In this document: piece by piece, positions 1-7,389 of the stretch
Layout: every line of letters starts with the position of its first letter
Position numbering within the stretch: position 1 is the first letter of the stretch
Assembly: GCA_030604325.1 (NCBI GenBank)
Contig: JAUVWC010000024.1
Coordinates: 1 to 9,373 of the forward strand
Length of the DNA stretch: 9,373 bases
From: Candidatus Zixiibacteriota bacterium
GTDB lineage: Bacteria; Blakebacterota; Blakebacteria; Blakebacterales; Blakebacteraceae
Direction of reading: 5' to 3'
Program-made: the position numbers and the translations under genes
Notes under the pieces: model-generated
What the model was told of the DNA's origin: nothing
Seen by the model: only the letters and a program-made list of their open reading frames with translations
The model's database searches: none

Positions 1-2
1 AA

Positions 3-185
3 TCCTCTTACCGGTATGATGTATCTCGTGCTGTAGCTTGGCAGGATACGTCTCGCGCTGAAGCGCGGCAGGATACGTCTCGTACTGTGGCTCGGCAGGA
101 CACGTCTCGCGCTGTAGCCCGGCAGGACACGTCTCTTGCTGTGGCTCGGCAGGACACGGCACAAGCAGCCGCCCTTCAGGACACC
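3..185 (+). repeat. In-frame 27-bp tandem repeat coding SRAVARQDT-type units
   Basis: Five clear 27-bp units (24-50, 51-77, 78-104, 105-131, 132-158) are followed by a diverged unit at 159-185 and preceded by a more decayed partial one at 3-23. The translated units are SRAVAWQDT, SRAEARQDT, SRTVARQDT, SRAVARQDT, SLAVARQDT and AQAAALQDT. Many differences between units fall at third codon positions (GAT/GAC, CGT/CGC, GTA/GTG, GCT/GCC/GCG). The unit length is a multiple of three, so changes in copy number would keep the LptD frame. The array lies between the missing signal peptide and the folded periplasmic domain, where it would act as a polar linker. It may extend upstream of the window. Confidence 0.9.
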
Positions 186-2660
186 ACAAGCTCCTCCGCT
201 CAAGAGCCGACCGGGGCCATCGAGGACAGCCTGACCTACAGTTTTACTACTGCCGAAAGTGACGGCACCATCGCCACACTGCGCGGCTCCCCGGAAAAAC
301 CCGCCTGGGCTAAGTATCAGGACATCGAGCTGACGGCGGGCATCATCATCGTGGACTTCGATAAGAATATGCTTACCGCGCTGCCTCTGCCCGACACCTC
401 GGCGGCTGGGGATGGGAAACCGCTCAACCGGCCGGTCTTCCGGCAGACAGGCCAGGAGGTTATCGGGGATCGTATGGCCTGGGACCTGGTCTCCGACAGT
501 GGATCCGTCTGGGGAGCGAATACCGAATACGAGCAGGGTTACTACCACGGCCAGCGCATCAACGCCATTACCGACGAGCCGAATTATCTGACCGTCAGGG
601 AGGCTCTGTACACCACCTGTGACAAGGAAGAACACCCCCATTACTACTTTTCCGCCGAACGGATGAAGATCATCCCGGAAGACAAGATAGTGGCCCGGGG
701 GATCCGTATGCATATCCTGGGTGTTTCCATTCCTCCGCGGCTCTTCCGGATCCCGCTTCTGAATCTGGAAGTATTTCCGCCGCTCCCCTTTCTCATCAAA
801 TCTATACGCTCCGGTCGGCAGTCGGGGCTCATCATGCCCCAGTACTCCAGCAATTCACTTACCGGCCTTACGCTGAAGGACCTCGGCTACTACTGGGCGC
901 CGAGTGAGTATTTCGATACCCGGCTCGTCACCGATGTGACCGAATATGTAGGCATCGTCATGCGGGGACGTACACGCTACGCGGTGCGGTACCGGTTGCA
1001 GGGATATATCGAGGCCACATACAACTATGACCGCCAGAGTAAGATCCGCCGCTGGGAAACTCGTTTCAATCACAACCAGACATTGAGCCCCAGCCTGCGC
1101 GTGGTGGCGCAGGGGAACTTCAGCTCCACATCCGATTTCAATCAAAAACTCTCCGACGACCTCGGACGCCGCCTGCAGCGCATCCTGCGCAGCCATATGA
1201 ATATCAGCAAGCGCTTCGAAAATGGCAGTAACCTGACGGTAACCCTCAGCCAGACCCGCTATCTCGACAGAGAGATAACAACTACTCAATTCCCCTCGAT
1301 GACCTTCCGACTGCCCCGCCGTCCCCTCTTCGGCAGTAGTGGCCGGAGCAGTGGGCAGGCAGCACCGGGTGGGTTGACCGGCTTCGGGCTTACCGGCGGC
1401 GGGGATGTGGAGCGTACCGGCCCGGTGTGGTACGATAACTTCTATATCGATTACAATATGTCACTGCGCTCCAATATTCGCTCGAAACCTTTAGATCCTC
1501 TGGTACCCGCGGGAGGCGATACGACCATCACCGAGGCGGGTATCGAGCAGCGCACCAACCTGAGCTATTCGGGGAAGGTGTTGGGATGGCTGAACCTGCA
1601 GCCGAGCTTTTCCGCCCGTGAGAGCTGGTACGTCGGCAGCACGGCCCGGGATGACTTCCAGCGGCGCCTTCTCTGGAATACCTCACTACGCACCAGCACC
1701 AAGCTGTACGGGATCGCAGATCGTCCCTTCGGCCTCGACGCCTCCTTCCGGCACGTCGTTGAGCCGAGCCTGACCTTGAATTACCAACCCGATTTTTCAG
1801 ATCTTCCCGCTGTGCCCAATCTCTTCGGAGGAAACCCCCAGGGGCAGCAGTCTCTGAGGTTCAGTCTGGGACAGATCTTCCAGATGAAGCGCCGCGTAGG
1901 AGAGGGGGAGGAAGAGGAGGAACGCAAGCTGGACCTGGCTCGGGTGACCACGAGCGGATCGTATAATGCCAAGGCAAAAGGCCACAAACTGTCGGACGTC
2001 AGCACTTCGTTGGTAACGAATGCCGGGCGCGTGCTGAATCTGCAGGTGAACGTGGTTCACAGTTTCTATGCGCCTGGGACCGACCGGTTGCAGTGGAAGC
2101 CGGTTACCCGGTCGGCCAGCTATCGGAGTTCCATCCGCCTGGACAGCGCTACGGTGGCGGGATGGTTCGGGTGGGGACGCGGGCGCCCCGAGGCGGAACC
2201 GGGTGAGGGTGGTGCTCCAGGCGAGGCCGAACAGCAACTTCCGGCAGCTGAGAGGGAAGAAGAAGAGGTTCCCTTCGGGGTGCCGACGCGGGATACGGGC
2301 CGGTTCTTCAGTCCTTCTGAGGATCGGACCCGTAGGGGTGGCAGGCGCTGGAACCTGACGCTGGGACATAATTACGCCCGGGCGCGGACGCTGGATGGCT
2401 GGAGTAAAAGGCATAGCCTGGACGGCTCGGTCACAGTAAATGTGCCCAAGTGGACCTTCACCTGGTCGGCACGATACGACTTTGAAGGTCCACCCGGTAA
2501 GAAGCTGGTTCGTCAGTCGTTCAGTATCTATCGGGACCTCCACTGCTGGGAGGCCCGGTTACAGATAGTACCGACCGGGCCGGGCAGGGGTTACTGGTTC
2601 GTGATAAGCATAAAGGAGATTCCCGCGATCAAGTACGAACGGCGAAAAACTGTGTTCTGA
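3..2660 (+). CDS. lptD: LptD-like LPS assembly outer-membrane protein, 5' end outside window
   Basis: LptD is the outer-membrane beta-barrel that inserts lipopolysaccharide into the outer leaflet. The reading frame is open back to the window edge, so the true start and signal peptide lie upstream. A GTG at 87 gives 857 residues but sits inside the repeat array, so it is unlikely to be the start. Residue numbers below count from that GTG. An OstA/LptD beta-taco stretch covers about 55-215, with the family-like TTCDKEEHPHYYF segment followed by IIPEDKIVARG. The barrel follows, including RHVVEPSLTLNYQPDF (about 555-570), a hallmark of LptD C-terminal domains. The end carries LHCWE and a terminal Phe, as expected for an outer-membrane beta signal. 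Only two cysteines are visible, C178 and C820. Two Glu-rich insertions interrupt the barrel (about 603-613 and 693-728). The family is clear; the exact name lptD follows from the family. Confidence 0.85.
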   Translation, partial: SSYRYDVSRAVAWQDTSRAEARQDTSRTVARQDTSRAVARQDTSLAVARQDTAQAAALQDTTSSSAQEPTGAIEDSLTYSFTTAESDGTIATLRGSPEKPAWAKYQDIELTAGIIIVDFDKNMLTALPLPDTSAAGDGKPLNRPVFRQTGQEVIGDRMAWDLVSDSGSVWGANTEYEQGYYHGQRINAITDEPNYLTVREALYTTCDKEEHPHYYFSAERMKIIPEDKIVARGIRMHILGVSIPPRLFRIPLLNLEVFPPLPFLIKSIRSGRQSGLIMPQYSSNSLTGLTLKDLGYYWAPSEYFDTRLVTDVTEYVGIVMRGRTRYAVRYRLQGYIEATYNYDRQSKIRRWETRFNHNQTLSPSLRVVAQGNFSSTSDFNQKLSDDLGRRLQRILRSHMNISKRFENGSNLTVTLSQTRYLDREITTTQFPSMTFRLPRRPLFGSSGRSSGQAAPGGLTGFGLTGGGDVERTGPVWYDNFYIDYNMSLRSNIRSKPLDPLVPAGGDTTITEAGIEQRTNLSYSGKVLGWLNLQPSFSARESWYVGSTARDDFQRRLLWNTSLRTSTKLYGIADRPFGLDASFRHVVEPSLTLNYQPDFSDLPAVPNLFGGNPQGQQSLRFSLGQIFQMKRRVGEGEEEEERKLDLARVTTSGSYNAKAKGHKLSDVSTSLVTNAGRVLNLQVNVVHSFYAPGTDRLQWKPVTRSASYRSSIRLDSATVAGWFGWGRGRPEAEPGEGGAPGEAEQQLPAAEREEEEVPFGVPTRDTGRFFSPSEDRTRRGGRRWNLTLGHNYARARTLDGWSKRHSLDGSVTVNVPKWTFTWSARYDFEGPPGKKLVRQSFSIYRDLHCWEARLQIVPTGPGRGYWFVISIKEIPAIKYERRKTVF

Positions 2661-2684
2661 CGCGGGTTTTTGCCCGGTAACGAC

Positions 2685-2714
2685 TTGACACCCTTTAGAA
2701 ACGCCGCCTAAGAT
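2685..2714 (+). promoter_or_regulatory. Sigma70-type promoter of the HU gene
   Basis: A perfect -35 hexamer TTGACA (2685-2690) is followed after 18 bp by TAAGAT (2709-2714), a 4 of 6 match to TATAAT. It lies just after the lptD stop and would start transcription near 2721, giving a leader of roughly 57 nt before the HU start at 2778. The position between an upstream gene and a gene with its own terminator supports a dedicated HU transcript. Spacing and sequence are seen directly; promoter activity is inferred. Confidence 0.6.
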
Positions 2715-2777
2715 GACGGCAAGCTTTAAACGCAGTATTGTCAGCGAAGCCATTTTTGACCGCCAGGAGGTGACAGG

Positions 2778-3050
2778 ATGACAAAGAAGGAGATCGTGGC
2801 GAAGGCCGCCGACGCGGCTGGAATCTCGAAGGCCAAGGCGGAAGTTGCCATAAACGCCACGTTCGACGAGATCACTACTACCTTAACGAGCGGGGGGAAA
2901 GTAACGTTTGTAGGTTTTGGTACTTTCTCGACCTCGTTCCGTAGGGCACGCATCGGCCGCAACCCGCGGACAGGCGCTACGATTAACATCGCGGCCAGCA
3001 CCGTGCCGAAGTTCAAGGCCGGGAAGGCGCTGAAGGACGCCGTTAGGTAG
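2778..3050 (+). CDS. HU family DNA-binding protein
   Basis: A 90-residue HU/IHF-family histone-like protein that binds and bends DNA as a dimer in the nucleoid; the length is exactly that of HU. It starts MTKKEIV, with the N-terminal helical dimerisation part over about 1-40. The family signature GFGTFSTSFRRARIGRNP then covers 46-63. It includes the beta-arm and Pro63, the residue position that intercalates between bases in HU and IHF. The C-terminal PKFKAGKALKDAV is also typical. The start at 2778 is fixed by an AGGAGG at 2765-2770 with a 7-nt spacer, an almost ideal ribosome binding site. It has its own upstream promoter and an immediate downstream terminator, so it is probably monocistronic and strongly expressed. 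HU versus an IHF subunit cannot be settled from sequence alone, but the lack of IHF-specific extensions favours HU. Confidence 0.96.
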   Translation: MTKKEIVAKAADAAGISKAKAEVAINATFDEITTTLTSGGKVTFVGFGTFSTSFRRARIGRNPRTGATINIAASTVPKFKAGKALKDAVR

Positions 3051-3073
3051 ATCTCAACACAACGTAAGGACAG

Positions 3074-3108
3074 AAAAGGAGCATGGGCTTCGGTTCATGC
3101 TCCTTTTT
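3074..3108 (+). terminator. Intrinsic terminator after the HU gene, UUCG tetraloop
   Basis: The left arm AAAAGGAGCATG (3074-3085) pairs perfectly with CATGCTCCTTTT (3096-3107). Two G-U pairs and a C-G pair extend the stem to a CUUCGG-type tetraloop (3088-3093), giving about 15 continuous pairs. The T-run at 3104-3108 is partly inside the stem. It starts 23 bp after the HU stop and ends 64 bp before the transporter gene, so it should insulate the two. The A-run on the 5' side means it could also work for transcription from the other strand. Confidence 0.92.
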
Positions 3109-3172
3109 GGTAGTGTGCCGAGCTCATTTCTTGCGGATGGTATGAATAGCTGCCAATCGGAGTATCTGTAGG

Positions 3173-4048
3173 GTGAACCGCAGCACACAGGCCGATATAG
3201 CTCTCCTCTTTGTTGTAATTCTCTGGAGTATCAGCTTCTCTCTGGCCAAGGAAGCCCTGAACTGGGTCACCCCGATCCTGTTTGTAATCCTCCGGTTCCT
3301 GCTGGCAGGTGTTATCTGGTTGGTGCTCTATGGATCGCTGCTGAAGGGTGCCAAGGCGGGCACCTGGTGGCGGGGCCTTCTGCTCGGTTTCGTGCTGGGT
3401 GTGGGCTTTGTTCTGCAGACCGCCGGCCTGGCGCTGACCAGGGCGAGCATGTCTGGCTTCATCACCGGTCTGGCGGTAGTCTTCGTCCCCTTCTTTGTTA
3501 TCTTCCTCGAGCGGAAGCTTCCTAAGCTAACGTCGTTAGCAGGTGTGGTCATCTGCGCGGCGGGGCTGTGGATTCTGACCTCTCCCGCAGGCGCCGGATT
3601 CAACAGGGGGGATCTGATGACTGTCGGTGCCGCGGTCATGTACGCACTCTACATAGTGCTGGTCGAGATATTCACCAGTGAGTACGATCCGAGAGTGCTA
3701 ACCCTCGTCCAGGCGGCGGGGATTATGCTGGCGGCCCTCCCCGCGATGATACTGCTGGAGGCTCCGTCGATGACATGGAACTGGCCGCTCATTTGGCGGT
3801 GGCTGGTGCTGGGGACGATGGCCGCCGTCACCCTGGCCATCCAGCTCTACTGGCAACGCTTTATCAGCGCTACCCGTGCCGCCGTCATCTTCACGCTGGA
3901 GCAGCCGCTGGCTGCGGTCTTTGCCTTTCTAATCCTCGGGGAACTGCTCACAGGTGCGGCATACATGGGGGGTGGTATCATCTTCCTGGGCCTGCTCGTC
4001 GCCGAGGGTGGCGCACGGCTTATTCCCCACCGCCTCTCTGATTCTTAG
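3173..4048 (+). CDS. EamA/DMT family transporter
   Basis: A 291-residue inner-membrane protein of the drug/metabolite transporter superfamily, most likely an exporter of amino acids or other small metabolites; the substrate cannot be read from the sequence. About ten hydrophobic segments are visible, near residues 8-26, 33-54, 66-88, 94-112, 119-137, 147-166, 175-196, 206-225, 233-256 and 260-280. They form two EamA repeats of five helices each. The ATRAAVIFTLEQPLAAVFAF segment (233-252), followed by LILGE, is the characteristic motif of the second repeat. The GTG at 3173 is chosen because an in-frame stop lies at 3143-3145 and no other start codon intervenes. A GGAG at 3159-3162 is a modest ribosome binding site. 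The gene follows the HU terminator, so it needs its own promoter, which I could not identify with confidence. Confidence 0.92.
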   Translation: MNRSTQADIALLFVVILWSISFSLAKEALNWVTPILFVILRFLLAGVIWLVLYGSLLKGAKAGTWWRGLLLGFVLGVGFVLQTAGLALTRASMSGFITGLAVVFVPFFVIFLERKLPKLTSLAGVVICAAGLWILTSPAGAGFNRGDLMTVGAAVMYALYIVLVEIFTSEYDPRVLTLVQAAGIMLAALPAMILLEAPSMTWNWPLIWRWLVLGTMAAVTLAIQLYWQRFISATRAAVIFTLEQPLAAVFAFLILGELLTGAAYMGGGIIFLGLLVAEGGARLIPHRLSDS

Positions 4049-4160
4049 TTGCCGCGCAGACCTCCAGCTCGAATCTTATCACATCATTCTGAATGCGGAC
4101 CGCGGGTATGTTCGAGGGGATATCGATCATAAACCGATTAAAAACGAGAAAGTTGGAATA

Positions 4161-5288
4161 ATGACAGACAAAAAGGCAGACCTGGCCGGCCCCGGCATCG
4201 GTGACTACAACGAACTGGTGAATATCCTGCCGCAGGATTACAGCTCTCTGCTTAATCCCAGGGAAACGCAGCTGGCGATCACCGCGATGAAGAACTACAT
4301 CGAGGAGAACCTGTGCAAGGAGCTCAATCTGATCCGTGTTGAGTGTCCTCTTATCGTAGACGTTGAGAGTGGTGTGAACGACATGCTGGACCGGGACGGT
4401 TCGCGGACTCCCGTCGGGTTCCATATTTCGAATGACTACGACAAGAACCCGATCGATGCCCAGGTTGTACAGGCAGCGACCAAATGGAAACGGATGGCGC
4501 TGGAGCAGTTCGGTATGGAGGTGGGTGAGGGCCTGTATACCGATATGCGCGCCGTGCGCAAGGACTACTTCCTCGACCACGATCATAGCGCCTATGTGGA
4601 CCAGTGGGACTGGGAGCTGGTGATAACCGAGGAGCAGCGCAACCTAGACTTTCTGACGGAAATAGTGAAGAAGCTGTGGAAGGTCCTGTATGGGGCCGAA
4701 CTCCATGCCCAGGAGCTCTTCCCCCAGCTGAGGGATGACGGGTATCCTAACCTCCCCGAAGAACTCACCTTCCTGCACGCCGAAGAGATCCTGGACCGGT
4801 ACCCCGACCTGCCGCGCAAGCAGCGCGAGACCGACATCCTGCAGGAATACCCGGCCATCTTCATCTACGGTATCGGCTGGCCGTTGGCCGACGGCTATCC
4901 GCACGAGATGCGGGCCGCGGACTACGACGACTGGGTAACGGAGACCGTCTCAGCCGACGGCAGACCGATGCACGGCCTCAACGGCGATATCCTGGTGTGG
5001 AACCACGTGACGAAGCGCCGCCACGAGCTGACCTCGATGGGCATCCGCGTCAACGCCGAGACGCTCAGAAAGCAGCTGGAGATGTCAAACCTGCTGGATT
5101 ACCTGAAGTACCCCTACCACCAGGCGATTATCAACAACGAGATTCCACTCAGCATCGGCGGCGGTATCGGCCAATCCCGTACCTACATGCTCCTGCTGCA
5201 CAAGGCGCACCTGGGTGAGTGCAGCGTTACTGTATGGCCCAGGATCCTCAGGGATATGTGCGCGGAGAAAAATATCTTCGTGCTGTAG
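4161..5288 (+). CDS. asnA: Aspartate-ammonia ligase (asparagine synthetase A)
   Basis: Cytoplasmic enzyme that makes L-asparagine from aspartate, ammonia and ATP (giving AMP and pyrophosphate). It belongs to the class II aminoacyl-tRNA-synthetase fold, not to the glutamine-dependent AsnB type. It has 375 residues against about 330 in E. coli, the extra mostly N-terminal. Conserved blocks appear in family order: TKWKR (107-111), GEGLYTDM (122-129), YVDQWDWE (145-152), RYPDL (213-217), DYDDW (254-258), GLNGDILVWN (272-281), ELTSMGIRV (289-297) and GGGIGQSR (333-340). The Glu, Ser and Arg of ELTSMGIRV and the Arg of GGGIGQSR correspond to active-site residues of E. coli AsnA. The ATG at 4161 is chosen over the upstream open frame because upstream codons overlap the transporter gene and lack family similarity. 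The ribosome binding site is weak (GAGAAAG, 4146-4152). The 112 bp upstream hold no promoter I can call. Confidence 0.97.
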   Translation: MTDKKADLAGPGIGDYNELVNILPQDYSSLLNPRETQLAITAMKNYIEENLCKELNLIRVECPLIVDVESGVNDMLDRDGSRTPVGFHISNDYDKNPIDAQVVQAATKWKRMALEQFGMEVGEGLYTDMRAVRKDYFLDHDHSAYVDQWDWELVITEEQRNLDFLTEIVKKLWKVLYGAELHAQELFPQLRDDGYPNLPEELTFLHAEEILDRYPDLPRKQRETDILQEYPAIFIYGIGWPLADGYPHEMRAADYDDWVTETVSADGRPMHGLNGDILVWNHVTKRRHELTSMGIRVNAETLRKQLEMSNLLDYLKYPYHQAIINNEIPLSIGGGIGQSRTYMLLLHKAHLGECSVTVWPRILRDMCAEKNIFVL

Positions 5289-5318
5289 TGAACGGATAGA
5301 AAAGGCAGTACCGCTTAC

Positions 5319-7322
5319 CTATTCGTACCTTCCGTCCGGCGAGCGGGCACCCTCGCCTTTCAGGTAGTGACTGAACCACGCCAGCTGGCGCTGGTAGAGA
5401 TCTACCCGGTGCCGCGGTTCTCCGATACCGTGCCCCTCCCGTGGATAGCGCAGGAACACCACCGGCAGGTCCTGCCGGTCCATGCCGCGCCAGAACTGTT
5501 CCGCCTGCGGTATGGGTACCCGGCGGTCCTCCTCTCCGTGGGTGATGAGCAGGGGGGTCTTGACGTCGGTGATAAACTCCATGCCTGACCAGCGTTCATA
5601 GATGTCCTTCGCCTCCCAGGGCAGCCCCTGGAATCCGTACTCGAGGTAGGTCGGGATGTCGGTCTGGCCCCAGAAGGACCACCAGTCCACGATGCCGGCA
5701 TGGGCGATAGCGGCCTGGAAGCGGTCGGTCCGGGTGACGGCCCAGTAGGTCATGAATCCTCCGTATGAGCCGCCCATGATCCCCAGTTTCTCCGGATCGG
5801 CAAGACCCATGTCGATCACTTTATCTACACCCGCCGTGATATCGCCGAAGTCCTTGCCGCCCCAGTCACCCTCGTCGGCGATGCCGAAGTCGGTGCCGTA
5901 ACTTGAACTCCCGCGGAAGTTGGGCCCGACCACCGCGTACCCTTGCGCAGCGTACATCTGGGCCATGCGGCTGTTGAAGCTGTTCGAGCAACGCCCGTTG
6001 GGTCCACCGTGGATGGCGAAAATGGTCGGGTACCGCCTGCCACGTTCGTAGCCCACCGGATAAGTGAGCACTCCCTCGATGGTCCAGTCGTCGGGACCCT
6101 TCCAGGTGATGATTTCCTGTCTGGTGATGGCGTACTCATCGAGATGCGGGTTCAGGTCTGTCAGTTGCGTGCCGGTCTCACTTGGTCTGCCGGCGAAGAT
6201 TTCACCGGGCCAGTCGGGTCGCGTGATCCTCCACACGGCCGTCTCGCGGTCTTCGGAGAAGCTGTAACCGGAGTGGCTGCCCGCCTCGCGGGTGAGACGT
6301 GTGATCCGGCCACGGGAGACATTGCAGAGGAACAGATGGGAGTCGGTCTTCATGCCCGTCGTGAAGTAGAAGTTTCTTCCATCGGGCGTGAAGTAGACCC
6401 TGCCCCCGACTGAGTAGTCGAAGCGGGCGGTCAGGTTACGCGGTGCACCGCCCTCGAAGGGGATGATGAAGTAATCGGAATCTTCATGAGATCGACCGGC
6501 GGATATGTTGGCGGAGTAGACGATCCATTTCCCGTCCGGGCTGAAGGTGGGGCCGCGGTCGGAACCGGGGTTCGTTGTCAGACGGCGCACATCGCCGCCA
6601 AAGGAGGAGACGATGAAGATGTCCGAATTGCTGTTGTACCACGGGCGTTCGGTGCGGTTGCTGGTGAAGGCGAGCCAGTTCCCGTCGGGTGACCAGACAA
6701 CGCCTCCGTTGTCGTAGTCGTCTTCAGTAACCCCAAGAGTGTCCCCCGTGGCCATGTTGTAGACATAGATGTCGGTGTGTAGCACCCGGTCCTCTTCCAC
6801 GATGAGCACGTCGTCTCTCTTCTTCGCCCGCGCCTCGCGCTGCTTCTTGTCGGGCCACTCCTCACGCCGGGTGTAGGCGAACTTCGTCATGTCCCGGTTC
6901 CAGACCGGCGTACCCGGTAGTCCGTCCTTGAAACGGGTGAGCTGTAATGCTTCGCCTCCATCCAGGGGGATCTTCCATACCTGCCGCTTCGACTCACCAC
7001 GGGTGGCGATGAAGGTCAGGTACCGGCTGTCGGGAGTAAACCGTGGGCTCGACTCACTTGAAGGTCCGGCGGTGAATTGCCTGGGTGGCGCTGAGCCGTC
7101 CGCCGGTCCGAGCCAGAGATGGGTCTCGGATTCCATGGTGGAGGTATCGAGCCTGGAAACCGTGAATGCCACCCACCGGCCGTCGGGCGAGATGGTCGCA
7201 CTGCCGGCATTGTTGAGGGTCATCAGATCCCAGAAGGTGAGGTGTTTCTCCTGTGCAGCGGCATGCTGGGACCAGAGCACTAGGCATAGCAGGGCGAGGG
7301 ATACACGAGCGATCCGGAGCAT
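5319..7322 (-). CDS. S9 family peptidase (prolyl oligopeptidase/acylaminoacyl-peptidase type), secreted
   Basis: A 667-residue serine peptidase, probably releasing dipeptides or blocked residues from short peptides in the periplasm. Residues 1-23 form a signal peptide with hydrophobic core and AAA cleavage site before Gln24. About seven PD40-like propeller blades follow (for example ISPDGRWVAF, FTPDSRYLTF, WSPDGNWLAF, FSPDGKWIVY, FTPDGRNFYF). The alpha/beta-hydrolase domain starts near 410. The catalytic triad is complete: Ser519 in GGSYGG, Asp599 in HGEEDRRVP and His631 in EGHGIG. Spacings of 80 and 32 residues are normal for S9. An oxyanion-side HGGP motif is also present. The start is supported by AAGGAG at 7331-7336 with an 8-nt spacer. 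The gene converges on asnA with a 30-bp gap. It lies 67 bp downstream of a same-strand Nudix gene and may share its transcript. S9B versus S9C subfamily is not decided. Confidence 0.95.
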   Translation of the reverse strand: MLRIARVSLALLCLVLWSQHAAAQEKHLTFWDLMTLNNAGSATISPDGRWVAFTVSRLDTSTMESETHLWLGPADGSAPPRQFTAGPSSESSPRFTPDSRYLTFIATRGESKRQVWKIPLDGGEALQLTRFKDGLPGTPVWNRDMTKFAYTRREEWPDKKQREARAKKRDDVLIVEEDRVLHTDIYVYNMATGDTLGVTEDDYDNGGVVWSPDGNWLAFTSNRTERPWYNSNSDIFIVSSFGGDVRRLTTNPGSDRGPTFSPDGKWIVYSANISAGRSHEDSDYFIIPFEGGAPRNLTARFDYSVGGRVYFTPDGRNFYFTTGMKTDSHLFLCNVSRGRITRLTREAGSHSGYSFSEDRETAVWRITRPDWPGEIFAGRPSETGTQLTDLNPHLDEYAITRQEIITWKGPDDWTIEGVLTYPVGYERGRRYPTIFAIHGGPNGRCSNSFNSRMAQMYAAQGYAVVGPNFRGSSSYGTDFGIADEGDWGGKDFGDITAGVDKVIDMGLADPEKLGIMGGSYGGFMTYWAVTRTDRFQAAIAHAGIVDWWSFWGQTDIPTYLEYGFQGLPWEAKDIYERWSGMEFITDVKTPLLITHGEEDRRVPIPQAEQFWRGMDRQDLPVVFLRYPREGHGIGEPRHRVDLYQRQLAWFSHYLKGEGARSPDGRYE

Positions 7323-7389
7323 CGGTGGCGCTCCTTCCAGGATTGGATGACAGGGACTTCGGGAAACCTTCAGTCGAACAATTGTATAT

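Noticed and set aside
1797..2543. 248-codon open frame on the minus strand inside lptD
   Set aside because: It lies wholly antisense to a well-supported LptD barrel, has no recognisable domain and no convincing ribosome binding site; GC-rich codon use opens such frames by chance.
2661..2680. Short hairpin CGGG-TTTTTG-CCCG just after the lptD stop as a terminator
   Set aside because: Only four pairs, and no T-run follows the right arm.
3954..4160. N-terminal extension of AsnA to an ATG inside the transporter gene
   Set aside because: The extension overlaps the transporter by about 95 bp, has no AsnA similarity, and the ATG at 4161 already gives a full-length enzyme.
5338..5360. GGCGAG-N8-CTCGCC followed by TTT as a terminator for asnA
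   Set aside because: Six pairs and only three T residues, and it sits in the coding end of the opposite-strand peptidase; possible but not supportable.
7284..7322. Lipoprotein signal in the S9 peptidase because of Cys13
   Set aside because: The residues before Cys13 (ALL) do not fit a lipobox, and an AAA signal-peptidase I site follows at 21-23.
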